From Malania oleifera (Eukaryota > Streptophyta > Magnoliopsida > Santalales > Ximeniaceae), in contig NC_080426.1 in the NCBI RefSeq assembly GCF_029873635.1, forward strand, positions 49,738,093-49,802,092: a DNA stretch of 64,000 nucleotides, in the 5' to 3' direction. Under the pieces are notes generated by a model that did no database searches, was not told the origin of the DNA, and worked only from the letters and a program-made list of their open reading frames with translations. Below are positions 1 through 12,633 of the stretch, in pieces; the first letter of the stretch is position 1; each line of letters opens with the position of its first letter. The translations under genes and the position numbers were made by a program.

Positions 1-205
1 TCCCTATGTTGATACTTGCTACCGGTGGCTTATATTGTGTGAGCAGCAAAAAATTACCTGATGCATTACATTTGATGGGTTTTGAAGTTCAAGGATGATG
101 TGTATTTGCCAACCAATGAACCACATGGATCAATTGAAGCGAGCTTGAGCCGTCAAATATGTAGAAGCAGTTGTCTTGTGCATTAAAAAGATTCTGCCAA
201 AATAC

Positions 206-358
206 AGCATGTGGCACTGCATGGGGATGATCGGCGACGACCTGCCGGAGGAGGAGGCGGAGGCGGCGGTGAGGTCGGCAGACTCCGACAGGGACGTGCT
301 GTTGGGGTTGGAGGATTTCATTCGACTGATGGAGACAGAGGGGAAGATGAGAGGGTGA
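206..358 (+). pseudogene. Calmodulin-like (CML) EF-hand gene relic, C-terminal part
   Basis: The frame ending at the TGA at 356-358 encodes a C-terminal EF-hand segment. It has an acidic helix rich in E and A (reading EEEAEAAVRSAD), then a loop at 281-316 with D at loop positions 1, 3 and 5 and G at position 9, then a hydrophobic exit helix (DFIRLM). The family is the plant calmodulin-like proteins (CML37-39-like by impression), Ca2+ sensors of about 150-190 residues with two to four EF-hands. Only the last hand is here. The bases before about 206 do not continue the family, and the loop has V where G is usual at position 6 and D where E is usual at position 12. The segment is GC-rich in AT-rich surroundings, as expected of former coding DNA. 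The most likely reading is a truncated gene relic. A short expressed EF-hand peptide from the ATG at 176 is a weaker alternative. Confidence 0.55.
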
Positions 359-2092
359 GGGATTTGAGATGTTACTGCATACATGAAAGTAGCGATTTTT
401 TAAAAAATTTGTTCAACTCTCGCGGATGGTCTAGCGAGCGGTCACTCTTTTTTGTTTAAAACTTGATGAGCCATCAGCGGGATTTGGAACGCTTCAAAAT
501 GAGATAAAAAAGCTCGATTAAATTATTATTTAATATTTTATTAAGTAAAAAAAATTAAAAATAGAAAAAACTCAAAGAATAACATGAGCTTTTTTTAGAA
601 AAAAAAAATTAATCATATTATACGAAATTTTTATTTTTAATCTATTTAATGTAAAGAGAATATAATAAAAATACACTTTTTATTATTTTTCTTTAGCTTT
701 ACTTCTCTAAAAAAATTATTAATGTTGCATTTAAAAACATAAATTTTGAATTTTGAATTTAGATTTGGGTAAATTTGGACAAAAGTAATACAATTTTATG
801 AAATTTTTAGTTCACACAAATTCAAATATTCATCTTCCAAAGATAGGGTTAGAGAATCCTACAAATTGAGCATCACTTAATTAACATTTTACTCAAAATT
901 TAGTAATATAAATAGAAAAATATAGTACAAATTTATTGGGTCTTCTAGAAAATGCAGATATATTATATATTTTTTGTGGACAGCTGAGATTACTACACGT
1001 CATTGATCTACGTAAATAAGTTTGAGCTAGTGGTGTAGCCCCATCTAGCATGTGATGTCAGCATGAGTAGTGCCAAGTAACAAGTGATTTCACTTTCCAA
1101 TTTTTCTAAAAAACCAATATATAATCGTTCATGAGTGGCTACTTGTCGCCATAGATGGGTGATACATGGCACAATCTAACGTAACCTAGTTCTTGCCTCC
1201 TCTCTCTCCTTTGAACCAAGTCAACATGGTTTGATTCGGGTTAGTTGAACCGATTTAACCTAGTTTAGTTGCTTGAATCGCTCCCTCCTATTTTTAATTG
1301 AAAAATAATATATATTTTTTTAATTCGTCAAAAATCTTTAAAAAATTAAAAAAATCACAAAAAATCATGAAACATTCTTTCTCTTTTTGACTCAAAAATT
1401 GGGGAAAATAAAAAAATCTCAAAATAAATAAAAATTATGAAAAATTCTTTAAAATATTTAAAATTTAGAAAAAAAAATTGCTGAGAAATAGAGAAAAATT
1501 TCTAGGAAAATCCTAAGACCCTTCTTGCTTAGTTTTGGTCAAGTTTCAATATTTTTCTATTTGTGGCTTGCTCATGTGTGCTTTTCTTGCTACAAGAATG
1601 TGTGTTTTTCCCTTTTCTTGTATGCATGTGTGTGTGTGTGTACTGCCTCTATGAGGAATGCTCAATAAATTGAGATTATTTGGTCCTCAATCATCTGCTG
1701 AGAGTAGAGATTCTAACATAATCGCCTTGAGTCTTCTCATTAGTGCTTTTAGTAGACTTTCTAAATTTTGGTGCACATTTGGTATGTAAATTTTGCATGA
1801 GTGTTTATATTAATTTCTTGTTTATATATATGTTTAGTTTGTTCGTTCATATGCCTTTTTTTTTTCCTATGTTTGTACCTTGTCGAATAGATAAGGAATT
1901 TTCCTTTGGTCTTGAGGGCTATGTCTTTTTATGCTTTTGAGGACCGGAGGTGAGAGGCCTTTGTTTTATGCAAGTCCTCCCAATAAGCTAAAGGTCAAGT
2001 AATGTACACTTCAAAATTGATGGAAAACACACTAAATAAATAAGCTAAAAAAGGATCATTAGAGGTTGTATCCTATGCACGCTTCATATCCT
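359..2092. other. Intergenic AT-rich DNA with old repeat remnants
   Basis: No gene is supported here. Long A/T runs, a (TG)n stretch near 1625-1640 and short open frames without protein-like composition are all that is seen. The segment at about 975-1230 resembles 18640-18830 in the same orientation, which suggests both are pieces of one old dispersed repeat. Confidence 0.5.
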
Positions 2093-4521
2093 TGTGACGC
2101 CCCGAACCCGCCAAGTGGGGCCCAGGTGCCATGTGTTCTATTTACCTGTATCTAATATGATAACATCAACTACGCTATGGAAAAATAAATAAACATCCTC
2201 AATAATATACCAGAATACTATATAAACATCCCAAAACAATATTTCCCAACATCCAGTATTCACAAATATACAACTCAAAAAACTTAAACAAAACCCAAAA
2301 AAATATACATTAAAAGTCTATACCCTCTCTCTCTCTCTCTCAAAAAAGCTACACCAGCACCGAGCTCACTAAGCTCGATCACGCGGAGGTCCTAAAAAAA
2401 TGAAATTCATATCAGGTGAGACACATCTCAATAAGACAGAATAGATTAATACCAATGTGTGTGACTATCATGAGGTTTATGTACACAACATAATCACAAT
2501 TTACAAATTAATCCACAATTATGAAATCATTCTCTATCCCTTCTCACACACATGCACCGTATTTTATTAACGAGAGTTTCCCAAGGATTGATTACCCGCC
2601 CATACAAGAAACACCCCTCTACTCTGATACCTCGTACAACCGGATATGATTACAACTAATACTCATTAGGGCACTTACCTTACTTAGTAAGCCATCAAGT
2701 GGATAGTTTGTCTCGTATTCACACACATTCACACAATTATTTATCAGCGAAAGTTTCCGAGAATAATTAAGATTACTTGCCCATACAAGTAGTTTCCCTC
2801 TATCCTAATATGTTATGCAGCCCAGTATGGCTACATCTAATACCTATCAGGGCACTCGCCTTTCTTAGCAAGCCCTCGGACGGAAAGTTTACCTTACCCC
2901 AAATAAATATAATACTACAATATGTAATACATTTACTGTTTACTTTGAATCTGATATCTCTGTAATACACAACTCTCATGATCTCAGTTCCCACATTTTA
3001 CATTATTTCACATCACATAAATTCACTTCACATTTCACATCTTCTGTCTTCACATACTCAGTATTCACAGATGTTTCACATACATTGTTCTCATGTTATA
3101 CTTTGGTTAAATTAATAATTATGCATTTAGAACTCACTGCCAGATGAATAATCACTGTCATGCTTCCCCCCATGACGGGTTGTGCACCCCGTAGGCTAGA
3201 CTTAACCCTAGTCGGCGCACCAGAGTAAAATCAGGTAACAACATCTTCAATTTGTAATTCAAATTGGCTATTCCCATACTGGTCTAGTCTTTAGGGGGAC
3301 TCTACCCTTCTCAGCCCAATCGACCATCCCGTCTCCACACACTTTTTAAGACGTGTGGGTGCACTAAGCTCTTCAGAAATCACGTGCAATAGTACTGTGC
3401 CTACTATGGTCCACCGGAGTTCTCAAATCATACATTGCAATTTAACATTCACATCCTACTTTGATTAAACAAATCACATGTAGTATAAACCCAATACATT
3501 TCATTATTTCCAACATGTCATACATATATCACAACTCAACTCAGTATGTTCAATTTACTCATGCCATACATTTTAAATAATATGCATAATTATATCATCT
3601 AAAATAATAGGTCAACCCAGGTTCATAATCCGTTTTACTGAAAATACACATAATTACTTTAATCATTCCATTTTCGAAAATAATAACTATAGCACAGCCC
3701 TACGCTCAAAAATCTCAGTTTAAACGGTTGGCTTTCAATACTCATAGGATAATCATATAAATACACAAATAATTTCCATTTTAACCAGTGAAATTTACAA
3801 ATCTACTGGTTTAATCTATTCCCCTTACCTAGTTTCTTGAACTACACCGGCAGGGACCCCAAAACGATGCTTGCGGTGCTCACTCGAACCCTAATTCAAA
3901 ACCCTAGTTTATTACTCAAACCCAAGATTATTAAACATCCCCAAGCCCATACATCTCATTTAAATAATCATATACTAGACAAACGACCCATTTCTACCCT
4001 TACCTCAACTTTAGGGTGATGTCTGGAAAAACTCTGTTCAATAATCCACTTCGCTAGACTTGTAGAAAATTTTTCCTAGATCCTCATGGTAACTTCCAAC
4101 CATCGAATTAGGCAATGAACGATGAGAAATCATAGAGAGAGGGTGAGAGGCATTGTTTTTAGAGAGAGAAAGTGAGGAATTTAGGTTTCTTAATGAGTAA
4201 GAAATGAAAATTTCTATTTATAGGTCGTTGACCCGGCCAACCTCATTGATGAAATGATGTCTTCATCGATGAGTTGCAGAAGGTCATTTATCAATGAAAG
4301 AAGGACTTCGTCGACGAACCGTAAACCTAAAATTTTTGTCATTCGGGATCTCTTCGTTGACGACGCCTGAACTTCGTCGACGAACCATAGAAGGGCCTTC
4401 GTCGACAAAAACAGCGAATTCATCGATGAAGCCTATTGTTTCTTTAAAAAAAAAAAAAAAAAAATTTACCTCTTCTTCATTCCTTTATTATTTGCATAAA
4501 TAAAATTTTCGGGTCTCTACA
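2093..4521 (-). mobile_element. Gypsy-type solo LTR (about 2.43 kb)
   Basis: On the minus strand it begins TGTAGAGACCCGAAA and ends GGGGCGTCACA, the same ends as the other Gypsy LTRs here. No internal region follows on either side, so it is a solo LTR. Its parts on the minus strand, in order, are: U3 with a palindrome array (4225-4425), a TATA-like TATAAATAG near 4215-4223, a donor-like GTAAG near 4003-4007, a splice-bordered 62-nt block (3829-3890), and the conserved GTCTCACC block near 2416. I found no convincing target-site duplication, so it is older than its neighbours or one edge is misplaced. Confidence 0.75.
4225..4425 (-). repeat. U3 palindrome array, TCGTCGACGA type
   Basis: Several full and decayed copies of TTCGTCGACGAA lie 20-40 bp apart, directly upstream (in LTR sense) of the TATA-like box. 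Confidence 0.7.
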
Positions 4522-5130
4522 TATGAGGGGTTCAAAGGAGAGGATAGTTTTTATCTTTCACAAGACTGTCCAATAGTTAACGGTTTCGTAATTGAATAAA
4601 ATCAAAGAATTAGTGTCATGATCTGTTGTTTTTTAAGGGAATTTAAGGCTAATTAGGTACTGTCCATTGGACAGCTGTGAAGGGATGCTAATACATTTCC
4701 TTTGCGTAATTGTACTCTCAAATCCAACCTAGTAATGCAAACCATTGACTACTAGTTTCCTTGGATCTAAGTGTAACTTAGAGACCAATGAACTAGTGAG
4801 ATATTAATTAGGTGTTCTAACCACACGTAGGATAAAAATGGTGACTCCGTTGTTTTGTAAATTACCCATTACTTAGTACATTATTCCAATGTCACATAAT
4901 ATCGAGTTTGTCACTTAGTTGAGATGGTTTGAATATTAGTCCTTCCTCCTTTTTTTGGGATTGGCCCTTCAAGACAACGCAACAACTTGACGACTCCACT
5001 GGGAGAAAGAGAATGAGAAATCATTAAGAGATTAAGAGCAAAGAAGAGAGATCGGAGATAGAGAGTTAGGAAGATCATAGAGAGATGATAGAGAAATTAA
5101 AAGAGATAGAAGAAGAGGAGAAAGTGAGAC
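4522..5130 (+). mobile_element. Possible LTR end and primer-site relic of an old Gypsy (Tat/Ogre-like) element
   Basis: The stretch has no gene. At 4987-5004 it reads TTGACGACTCCACTGGGA, resembling the tRNA-Arg-type primer-binding site found behind the 5' LTR of plant Tat/Ogre-group Gypsy elements. A purine-rich leader-like segment follows at 5005-5130 and resumes at 7378-7533 after the SIRE solo LTR. If this is right, the preceding bases are the end of an old LTR into which the 2093-4521 LTR inserted. No coding part is visible. Confidence is low because it rests on one short motif. Confidence 0.3.
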
Positions 5131-7372
5131 TGTTGACTTTTTGAGTTTAATCTCTGTTTTGATACCGACAAAATACTAGTATCTTATGTGTGTTTATGTA
5201 TGTGAACATGTCTAAATTTCAGCACACATAAGATGAAGGGACTTGGAAGCCAGAAGAAACTCCAAGATCATATGTACCTGGCATATTCCATGAAGACACA
5301 CGAGCAAAGAAGATTGAAGACATTTGTTCTTATTGTAAAATGCATTTCGTTTTATATTTTGATCTGTAATTATAATGGTCTATAATAACTGCATCATGCA
5401 TGATAGGTTTATGCTCAAAGAGGCCTTAGAATGACCATAGTCTAATTGTAGGGATCCAAACTTGACCTTAGGGGACCCAACCTAAACTCAAAACCTTTTT
5501 CTTAAAAGCTAAAACTCATACAAAGGTTTTTAAAATAACTTAAGGTCAAAAACAAGGTTTGCACGGTTGATGGATGTTGGATTTTTGGGCTTAATTTAAA
5601 AACCCAGTCGATCGACCCTATCATACATACACTGGCTCGGTCGATCGAACAGGTCAGAAGTCAATGTGTTGACTTCGCTCGGTCAACCATACTAAATTGA
5701 ATGCACCATCCTCGATCGACTGAACCATAAAGTGTCTGACTCCCCAACTACTTGGTCAACCAAATATGTAGTTCATGTTAGCTTTGGTTGATTGAACCTA
5801 GATGAGTAGCTTACCAGACCTTTGTCTTGGTCGACTGAACCCACAAAGGGTTTAGAATCGCTTTGATATGGTCGACCAAACTTGTAGTTCAAATTAGCCT
5901 TGGTCGATCAAACTTATAAGAGTGGTTGACCGAACCCTGTCCTTGGTTACCAAACCTCTCGGGTTGGTCAATTTTTCGCTGCAGATAATTGAGGTTAATT
6001 TTAATTAAACATCATTAATCTTTTTTCAAAATGACCTTTGTGTCCCCTAATGGTTATTTTTTCATGAATATCTATATATACCCCTTTATTTGTCTAGATT
6101 AAAAAGACATTTAGCAAAAATCATTAGGAAAAATTCTTTGAAATATTTAATACTCATACTCCCCTTATTGCTCAAATTCTTTCAATCTTTCGAAGCATAC
6201 TGCTCATTTTCCTTACACTTTGATTCAAAAACTATTTTTGAGGAGAATCATTTGTTATACTCCTTGGTTGCAAACTAATTGCAACTTGAAAGGGAGTTCG
6301 ATTTTTGATTGTTTGTGCACATTTCATACATCTTATTGATGCTTATAACTCTCTCATTTTGCATTCTATGAAATTGATTTTTAGAGAGTAAGCTAAAGTT
6401 TTTCCCGTTCTATTTTAATGATAAATATTATTCGAGAAGAACTCATTCTTGCTTTTGAGTCTTGGCATCCATATTACCATATTCAAGGGCTTGCTTGTGC
6501 TATTTTATTAAATATATTTTTGCAAGCTTGAATCCCTAATCTCAGTTGTGCTTAATCCTTGAAAAATATTTGCGAAAATATTTGCATAGAAGTTCAAGGT
6601 CCTTTGATTATTTGTTTGTTGAATATATTAATCTTAAATCAAAGGTATCACTCTCACGTATATACAATATATATACATTGGTTGAGAGTTGACATACAAC
6701 TTGACCTTATCTCACTTAAGCTTAATATCCTATTATTTGTGAGTGCATTGATTACACTGTGCTTATTGTGGTACACATTTGCTTAGTCTACAAGCATCTT
6801 TGTTGTACGAAAAATATTTTATTGATTATCTGTTGTATTCCTGACGGGTTGTCGGAAGAGGAAGACTAACCCTGTGAATAGTCTCGAATCACTCTGATTC
6901 AGTTAGGAGAGCACCAGACTGGTTCAGGCCCGGTTAAGAGAACTAGGTGCACCATCTTGGTAAGGTGTTGTAATCGATGTCATTCCACCCGTTAAGCGAG
7001 CAACTAGTGGAATCCTCTTACTTGTGAGCTTGAGGTGGGGACATAGGCAGTATTTGTCGAACCACGATAACATATCGTGTGTGTACTTTACATTTTCGCA
7101 ATTTATTTTTCGCACCTATATGTTATTTTCTAAATGCTTTGATTATTTTAATTCCTGCACTTGAATGTTTATGTTTTATCATTGTGAATGATTGTGAATT
7201 ACTGAGTCTGTTATATATGCTTTGAATATTTGCTTAGTTAATTGTTTGAGGAATTATGTCTATTTTTAGAAAGACCCAAGGTTGCGAAATATTACTAATA
7301 TTTGGTTTAACTTAAAAAGAAGTTTTAAAATTCTAATTCACTCCCCCTCTTGAGAATACATCAATTCCATCA
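5131..7372 (+). mobile_element. SIRE-type Copia solo LTR, subfamily 2 (2.24 kb)
   Basis: The 5-bp duplication gagac flanks it exactly (5126-5130 and 7373-7377). It starts TGTTGACTTTTTGAG, followed by the TTTTGAT...GACAAA block that all SIRE LTRs here share. It ends with the CTAATTCACTCCCCCTCTTG block near 7340. U3 holds decayed GGTCGACC-type palindromes, the TATA box lies near 6070, and the Copia leader motif resembling GGACGTAGGC...GAACC...GATAAC is near 7036-7075. No internal region remains. Confidence 0.9.
5600..5965 (+). repeat. U3 palindrome array, GGTCGACC type (decayed)
   Basis: About eight sites such as GGTCGATCGAAC and GGTCGACTGAACC, many with CpG changed to TG or CA, lie upstream of the TATA box of the solo LTR. 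Confidence 0.65.
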
Positions 7373-7377
7373 GAGAC

Positions 7378-7533
7378 GTAGAGAGAGATTAAGTGAGAAA
7401 GAAAAGCAAGATAGATTGAGTAAGAGAGAATAAAAAAAAAAAAAAAAGAGGTCGCATCCCACTCGAGGAGGCAGAGTGTTATGGCTTTAGCTATGGAAGT
7501 TATGGGGAGGAGGAGTAGATAACCATATAGTAG
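7378..7533. other. Purine-rich segment between two insertions
   Basis: Continuation of 5005-5130 interrupted by the solo LTR at 5131. A-rich and GA-rich, with no gene supported. Confidence 0.4.
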
Positions 7534-9466
7534 TGTTAATTCAGGTGTAATCCCAAGAGTGAAGGTGAATTAGGCATTTTAAAAATATTTAAGTTTATTT
7601 TACCACTTAATCTCTATTTCAATATTTAACAAATTAATTGCAAGAGCTTAAATTAATTCAAATTATTATCTCAATAAATTTTATTTTACCCAATTAATTA
7701 TTGAGTGGCTATAATATAAATAAACATACAAACATGCAAAAACTGATAATGAAATGCAAGCGCAAATTAAAGAGATAAGGGAAGAGAGAAGGCAAACACG
7801 ATTTTACGAGGTTTAGCTAACCCGCCTTATGTCCTTGCCTTGAGCAACCCATTTAAGGATTCCACTAAATCCCTGCCCTTTTAACCGAGACGAAACTTCC
7901 TTTACAATCCACTGCTTACACGAGGCACAGCTTCCTCCTCACCTGGTTCACAACCCGAACTATGATTACAATGTAAAATTTCAATCCTGCAAAAACTCAA
8001 TATTGCTTCTAACAAAGCTAGTGAGTACAATAGAAAACTTAACACATATTCATATGATAAAACTTGTAGCTCAGTATGTATGTAACGATGATATCGTTAT
8101 ATGAATGATATGCTTTACAAATCAATCCTTTAAATCAATATCTCCCAAATATGATTTTATAAATAAATGCTTTGGAGAAAAAAATAAGTTTCGATTTGAG
8201 AATACTTTAAGCAAGATTAGAAAACAAGATCCTTTCAAAAATAATCTTTGATAATGTGTAGATCTATATTTTCTCAAGTAGTGATCTTCCATAAATATAT
8301 ATAGATAATAACTCAAGATCAACTTCTCAAAATGAATATTCAATGATAAGTTTGTGAGATGAAAACCTCTTTGAAAACAAGCAAACACTTAGATTGATCA
8401 CCAAACCTCAATACCAAAGTTGTTTGCACAATAGTTGTTGTAACCCCTTTTGAAAATCAACGTAGCCCAAGCTTTAATATGATATAAATGCTTTGAAATC
8501 ATAGACGAGCTTAGCAATAAGTTCAACAATGTTCAAAGATGTGTATACATTCAAGGCTCCCAATTCTATTATGAAAAGTTGAGGCACTAGGGTTTAGAGG
8601 TTGATTATATAGGTAATCTCAGCCTTAGGATAAGTCCTGACCGTTGGATGAATTTGATCAAGTGTATAACCCGCGTGTTCTCTCACTAAAGATCAGATTT
8701 TTAAACTTCCTGCAGGTTTAGACGACTGAAGATTTGGGCTCAGACGTCTAATGTTCCTTAAAGTACTGAAAATTATAATCTCGATACAGGGTCGGACGAC
8801 TGAACAATGGGTTTAGTCTTCTGAAGTCCCAACTCAGACAACTGAACTGAAGGTTCAGATGTCTGAAGGTGTTCTTCCTATTCTTTGTTTCAAAATTAAT
8901 TCTTTAGATGACTGAACTAATTCTTCAGTCTTCTAAGGAAATTCTTCAGACGTCTGAAGTAAAACTTTAGTCATCTGAAGTTGCATCTTTAGATTTCTGA
9001 GGGTAATCCTCAATCATTTGGGCAGTCCAACTTTAGTTTTTTTTTTTTCAAAAACCATTTCAGCTCTCTCGCTTTAACCTCTTATAAAACATTTTCCAAG
9101 GTTTAAAAATAAGTCTCTAAGTCAATGAATAACCCCTAAAAGATTTTCATGAGATGCATGAGTCATAAGGTCAGTCTAGAGTATATTTTGAGTTTCGAAT
9201 TAAATCATATGAAATATGTAAATAAATTCAGTTCTAAATACTCATTCCTCTGACGATCTTGAACTTGACGCTTGCATCTTCATTCTTCTACTCTTTTTGT
9301 TTTATGGATTGTATCGGGTTATATATATGCTTTAATCCTTGTGACTTCCATGACTCCATCACCTTTCGTGTATGCTGAGTATTGTTCCTGTTCACAATCT
9401 CAATGCACAAATCAAATACCAATGATTTGTCATTATCAAAACAGGATTGGACTTATAAAGTCAACA
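7534..9466 (-). repeat. Element A, 3' LTR
   Basis: Minus-strand sense starts TGTTGACTTTATAAGTCC and ends GAATTAACA. U3 carries the CAGACGTCTG array (8710-9030), a TATA-like TATATAAT at 8604-8611, and the Copia leader motif (GGACATAAGGC...CTCGTAAAATC) at 7797-7839. Confidence 0.9.
8710..9030 (-). repeat. U3 palindrome array, CAGACGTCTG type
   Basis: About ten half or full sites of TTCAGACGTCTGAA or CAGTCGTCTGA, spaced 20-40 bp, end about 100 bp upstream of the TATA box in LTR sense. Confidence 0.75.
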
Positions 9467-10139
9467 ATCTCCCATTTTTTGATGATGACAAATACACAAG
9501 CAAAAATATAAAATGGGTTATGCCTAACAAGGCTCCCCTTCAAATAATGTACAATCAAATATTCAGTAATATGAAATATGCACATACACAATTGAAAATA
9601 GGCAATAGTTTTGCACGTGTAACTCATATACTTATGTACTTTTGCCAACTATTTTTGCTATAACCTTATATTCTTCTCCTCCTTTTGACATCAACAAAAA
9701 GGTATATAACAAAAATGTTTTGATATAATTATATCTCATCTTTTAAAAAAAAAAAAAAATATATATGAAACCTTTATATTTAAAAATTGTATTGTGAAAT
9801 ATGTCTCCATGTGATAATTCAATTTACTTCTCCCCCTTGCTAATGCAAAAAACTATGTTATTGAATTAAATTGCAATGTGAACATACACAGTGTGTCAAA
9901 TTCCTTAGACATGGATAAGCAAAAACAGTCACTAAAGTTCAAAGGTTATGTGAGGATTAACATGTGTCAGTTAACATGCACTCATCATGATATGAGTTTA
10001 ATACCAAATGTGATACCAAATGGGAATAAATGAGCCGGATTTTGAAATTTTTAACCAATTGTGAATATTAAGTGATGTTGCTTCCCCTGAATTATGTCAT
10101 CTAATATAATTTTAGACAACTTCTAGACTATGCAAGTCA

Positions 10140-10458
10140 TTTCGTGAATATGTCTGCCCATTGTTCATTTGTGCATACAAACTCAAGTGTCACATCTCCT
10201 TTTTCCACATGATCACGAAGAAAATGATGTCTAATTTCTATATATTTAGTTCATGAATGTAATATAAGATTCTTTGAGATGTTTATTGCATTTGTCTTGT
10301 CGCATCTTATAGGAATTGTGTCATAACTTGATCCAAAATCCGTCAGTTGTTGCTTCATGTATAACGTTTGAGCACAACAACTTTCTACCGCTATGTATTT
10401 TGCCTTAACTGTGGAAAGAGTAACTGAATTCTGCTTCTTAGAGAACCAAGAGACTAAA
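10140..10458 (-). pseudogene. Element A RNase H, C-terminal part
   Basis: The minus strand resembles the RNase H end of element B (26278-26574), including the region of the family motif with Y-x-A and the closing segment LEFVCTNEQ. It is separated from the rest of RNase H (12634-12800) by the solo LTR at 10459. Broken fossil. Confidence 0.75.
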
Positions 10459-12628
10459 TGTAACGCCCCAAACCCTTAATCCCGAGTCCAGTGCGTTATA
10501 CCTGATAAAGTCCTGATAATCCATAAATCAATACATACGCAGCGAAAATATAAACATAATCTTCATACATATAATACCAGAGTCTACTATTTCCTATCTA
10601 TAATCCATATTATCCATTTATCATCTGCATTTCCATATATACACATATCTCCAAAACATTTCGGTATTCACAATCATTCCTTTCTCAGCGGACTTAAAAT
10701 ATAAAAACATAACTTAAACTTTATACAACCCAATAGTACTATAAAAAATATACCCTTTCTCTTTATAATCCTAAAAAATGCTACAGACCCTCGAGCTCTC
10801 TAAGCCCGACCTCGAGGATGTCTTAAAAAAGAAATATTCATATTCGGGTGAGACACATCTTAGTAAGGGAAGAAACAATATATTAAAACAATGCGTGGCT
10901 AACATAAGGTTTATAAATATCATTTTAATAACATTTGCAAAACATTATTATAAACACTGAAACCATTCTATGAACCTAATCAATTACATGCAAAAGATTT
11001 AACCCACGAGATTATCTAAGGATAGGGGTGATTACACGCCCATACTAGTAGCACCCCTTTACTCTAGTACATTATGCAGCTACTGCCACATCTGAAGTTA
11101 CTAGTGCACTCGCCTTTCTCAGCAAGCCCTCAGGCGAAAAGTATGCCCCCCCCCCAATCAAATCATGTTCTATGAGCATAGATAATTATCATAATACATT
11201 ATTTTTTTTGTCATTATTCAACCATTCACATTTGTTCATATTCATAGCTTTAACATTGCATCACATTTCACTTTAAGTGACTCTTTCCCATTTTCATCGT
11301 TCACATTTCACATTTCGATCCATTTTCATTTCATTCATTCATACTACAACTGCTTTTTAGCCATCATCAGTTAGTCCACATAGAAATGCGTTAGAATCTG
11401 CTAACACAGCTCCTTTTGGCTGTCATCAATTAGTCCACATAGAAATGCGTTAGAATATGCTAACACGACTCTTTTCAGCTGTCTTACATTTACATGGTTG
11501 CATTAACATACACAAACAATATAGTTCATATCATATTTCATTCTCAATGCATTACTAACTTAGCCTGCATCTTATACATTTAACATATATTTGGACAAAA
11601 CTTACATGTACTCATGCCACACAATTTAATAGTAAAATTCATACATATTTCTGTACAATAGGCCAATCAACTTTCAATGTTCATATATTTAAAATATACC
11701 TTTCATCTCTTACATAATTATCCTGAAAATATTATTCACTTTCATTCGTTCATTTTCACATATACATAGCTAACTAAGCAGCCATAAGCTTATAAAACAT
11801 AATTTACATAATCGGCATTTTATACCTATATGAAAACTCATATACATATATAACATAGTCCATTTTTATTTAATTCATAAAAACCTGATTTAATATGTAA
11901 TTTTCCCTTACCTGACTTCTGAACTATGCCGGCGGGATCCCCGAACTAATACCCACGGCGTTCACTTGGACCCTAAATCAAAAATCCTAATTTAATTAAA
12001 ATAAACCCCAATTGACTCAAATCTTAAGAAAAATACTTATTCAATACTTCCTAAACTCCAAATAACAACATTCGTTAAGAATTTCCCAAAATAACTCACT
12101 TACCCTGATTTTGGGATGTTTCCAAAACCTCTCAAACCAACAATCAACTCCTACAGCCTTACAGAGAATGATCCTACAAACCTCGTGGTGGTTTTGGATC
12201 GTCAAACCAGGTCAAATCCAGCCCGAAATTGAAGAGAGAAGGATGAAGATCCATTTTTTAGAGAGAGAGAAAGAAGAATCCAAAATTTCTCACTGAAATG
12301 AAAGAAAACTCTATTCATAGACAAGGTTTCATCGACAAGACACGTGGTTTCGTCGATGAACCACTGAAGAGACTTCGTCGACGAGAAGATACATTCGTCG
12401 ATGAAATTCAAAGTTTCAAATTTACTCTCTTGGGATTCCCTCATCAACGAGAAATAGAATTCGTCGATTATCTCTAGAAGAACACTCGTCGACGAAGACA
12501 GAACATTCGTCGACGAGGCCTGCTACTCCTCCTCTAATTTCTTTCCTTTTCCCTCTATTGTCCATTAATCCATTTCATTTATTCTACTTCCCAATTATTA
12601 AATTAGTTTTAATTTTCGGGTCATTACA
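10459..12628 (-). mobile_element. Gypsy-type solo LTR (2.17 kb) inside element A
   Basis: The exact duplication ctaaa flanks it (10454-10458 and 12629-12633). Minus-strand sense starts TGTAATGACCCGAAAATT and ends GGGGCGTTACA. In order it has the U3 array (12325-12520), a TATA-like box near 12309-12318, a CT-rich leader, a donor-like GTAAGT at 12098-12103, a splice-bordered 61-nt block at 11912-11972, and a second acceptor-like TTTTTTAAG ending at 10822. The last 1 kb resembles the end of the plus-strand LTR at 47279-49403, while the U3 does not. A tandem duplication of about 59 bp sits at 11356-11473. Confidence 0.92.
12325..12520 (-). repeat. U3 palindrome array, TCGTCGACGA type
   Basis: At least eight copies of TTCGTCGACGA or TTCGTCGATGA lie in about 190 bp, next to the TATA-like box. 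Confidence 0.75.
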
Positions 12629-12633
12629 CTAAA

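Noticed and set aside
9467-10140. Possible envelope-like gene between pol and the 3' LTR in element A (and 25573-26200 in element B), as known in some SIRE elements
   Set aside because: No long frame, signal peptide or membrane segment is seen in either copy, and the two copies align as non-coding DNA.
12325-12520. Regularly spaced TCGTCGACGA sites that at first look like a CRISPR-type array
   Set aside because: The repeats are 10-12 bp, imperfect, and sit in the promoter half of plant LTRs; there are no cas genes and the genome is eukaryotic.
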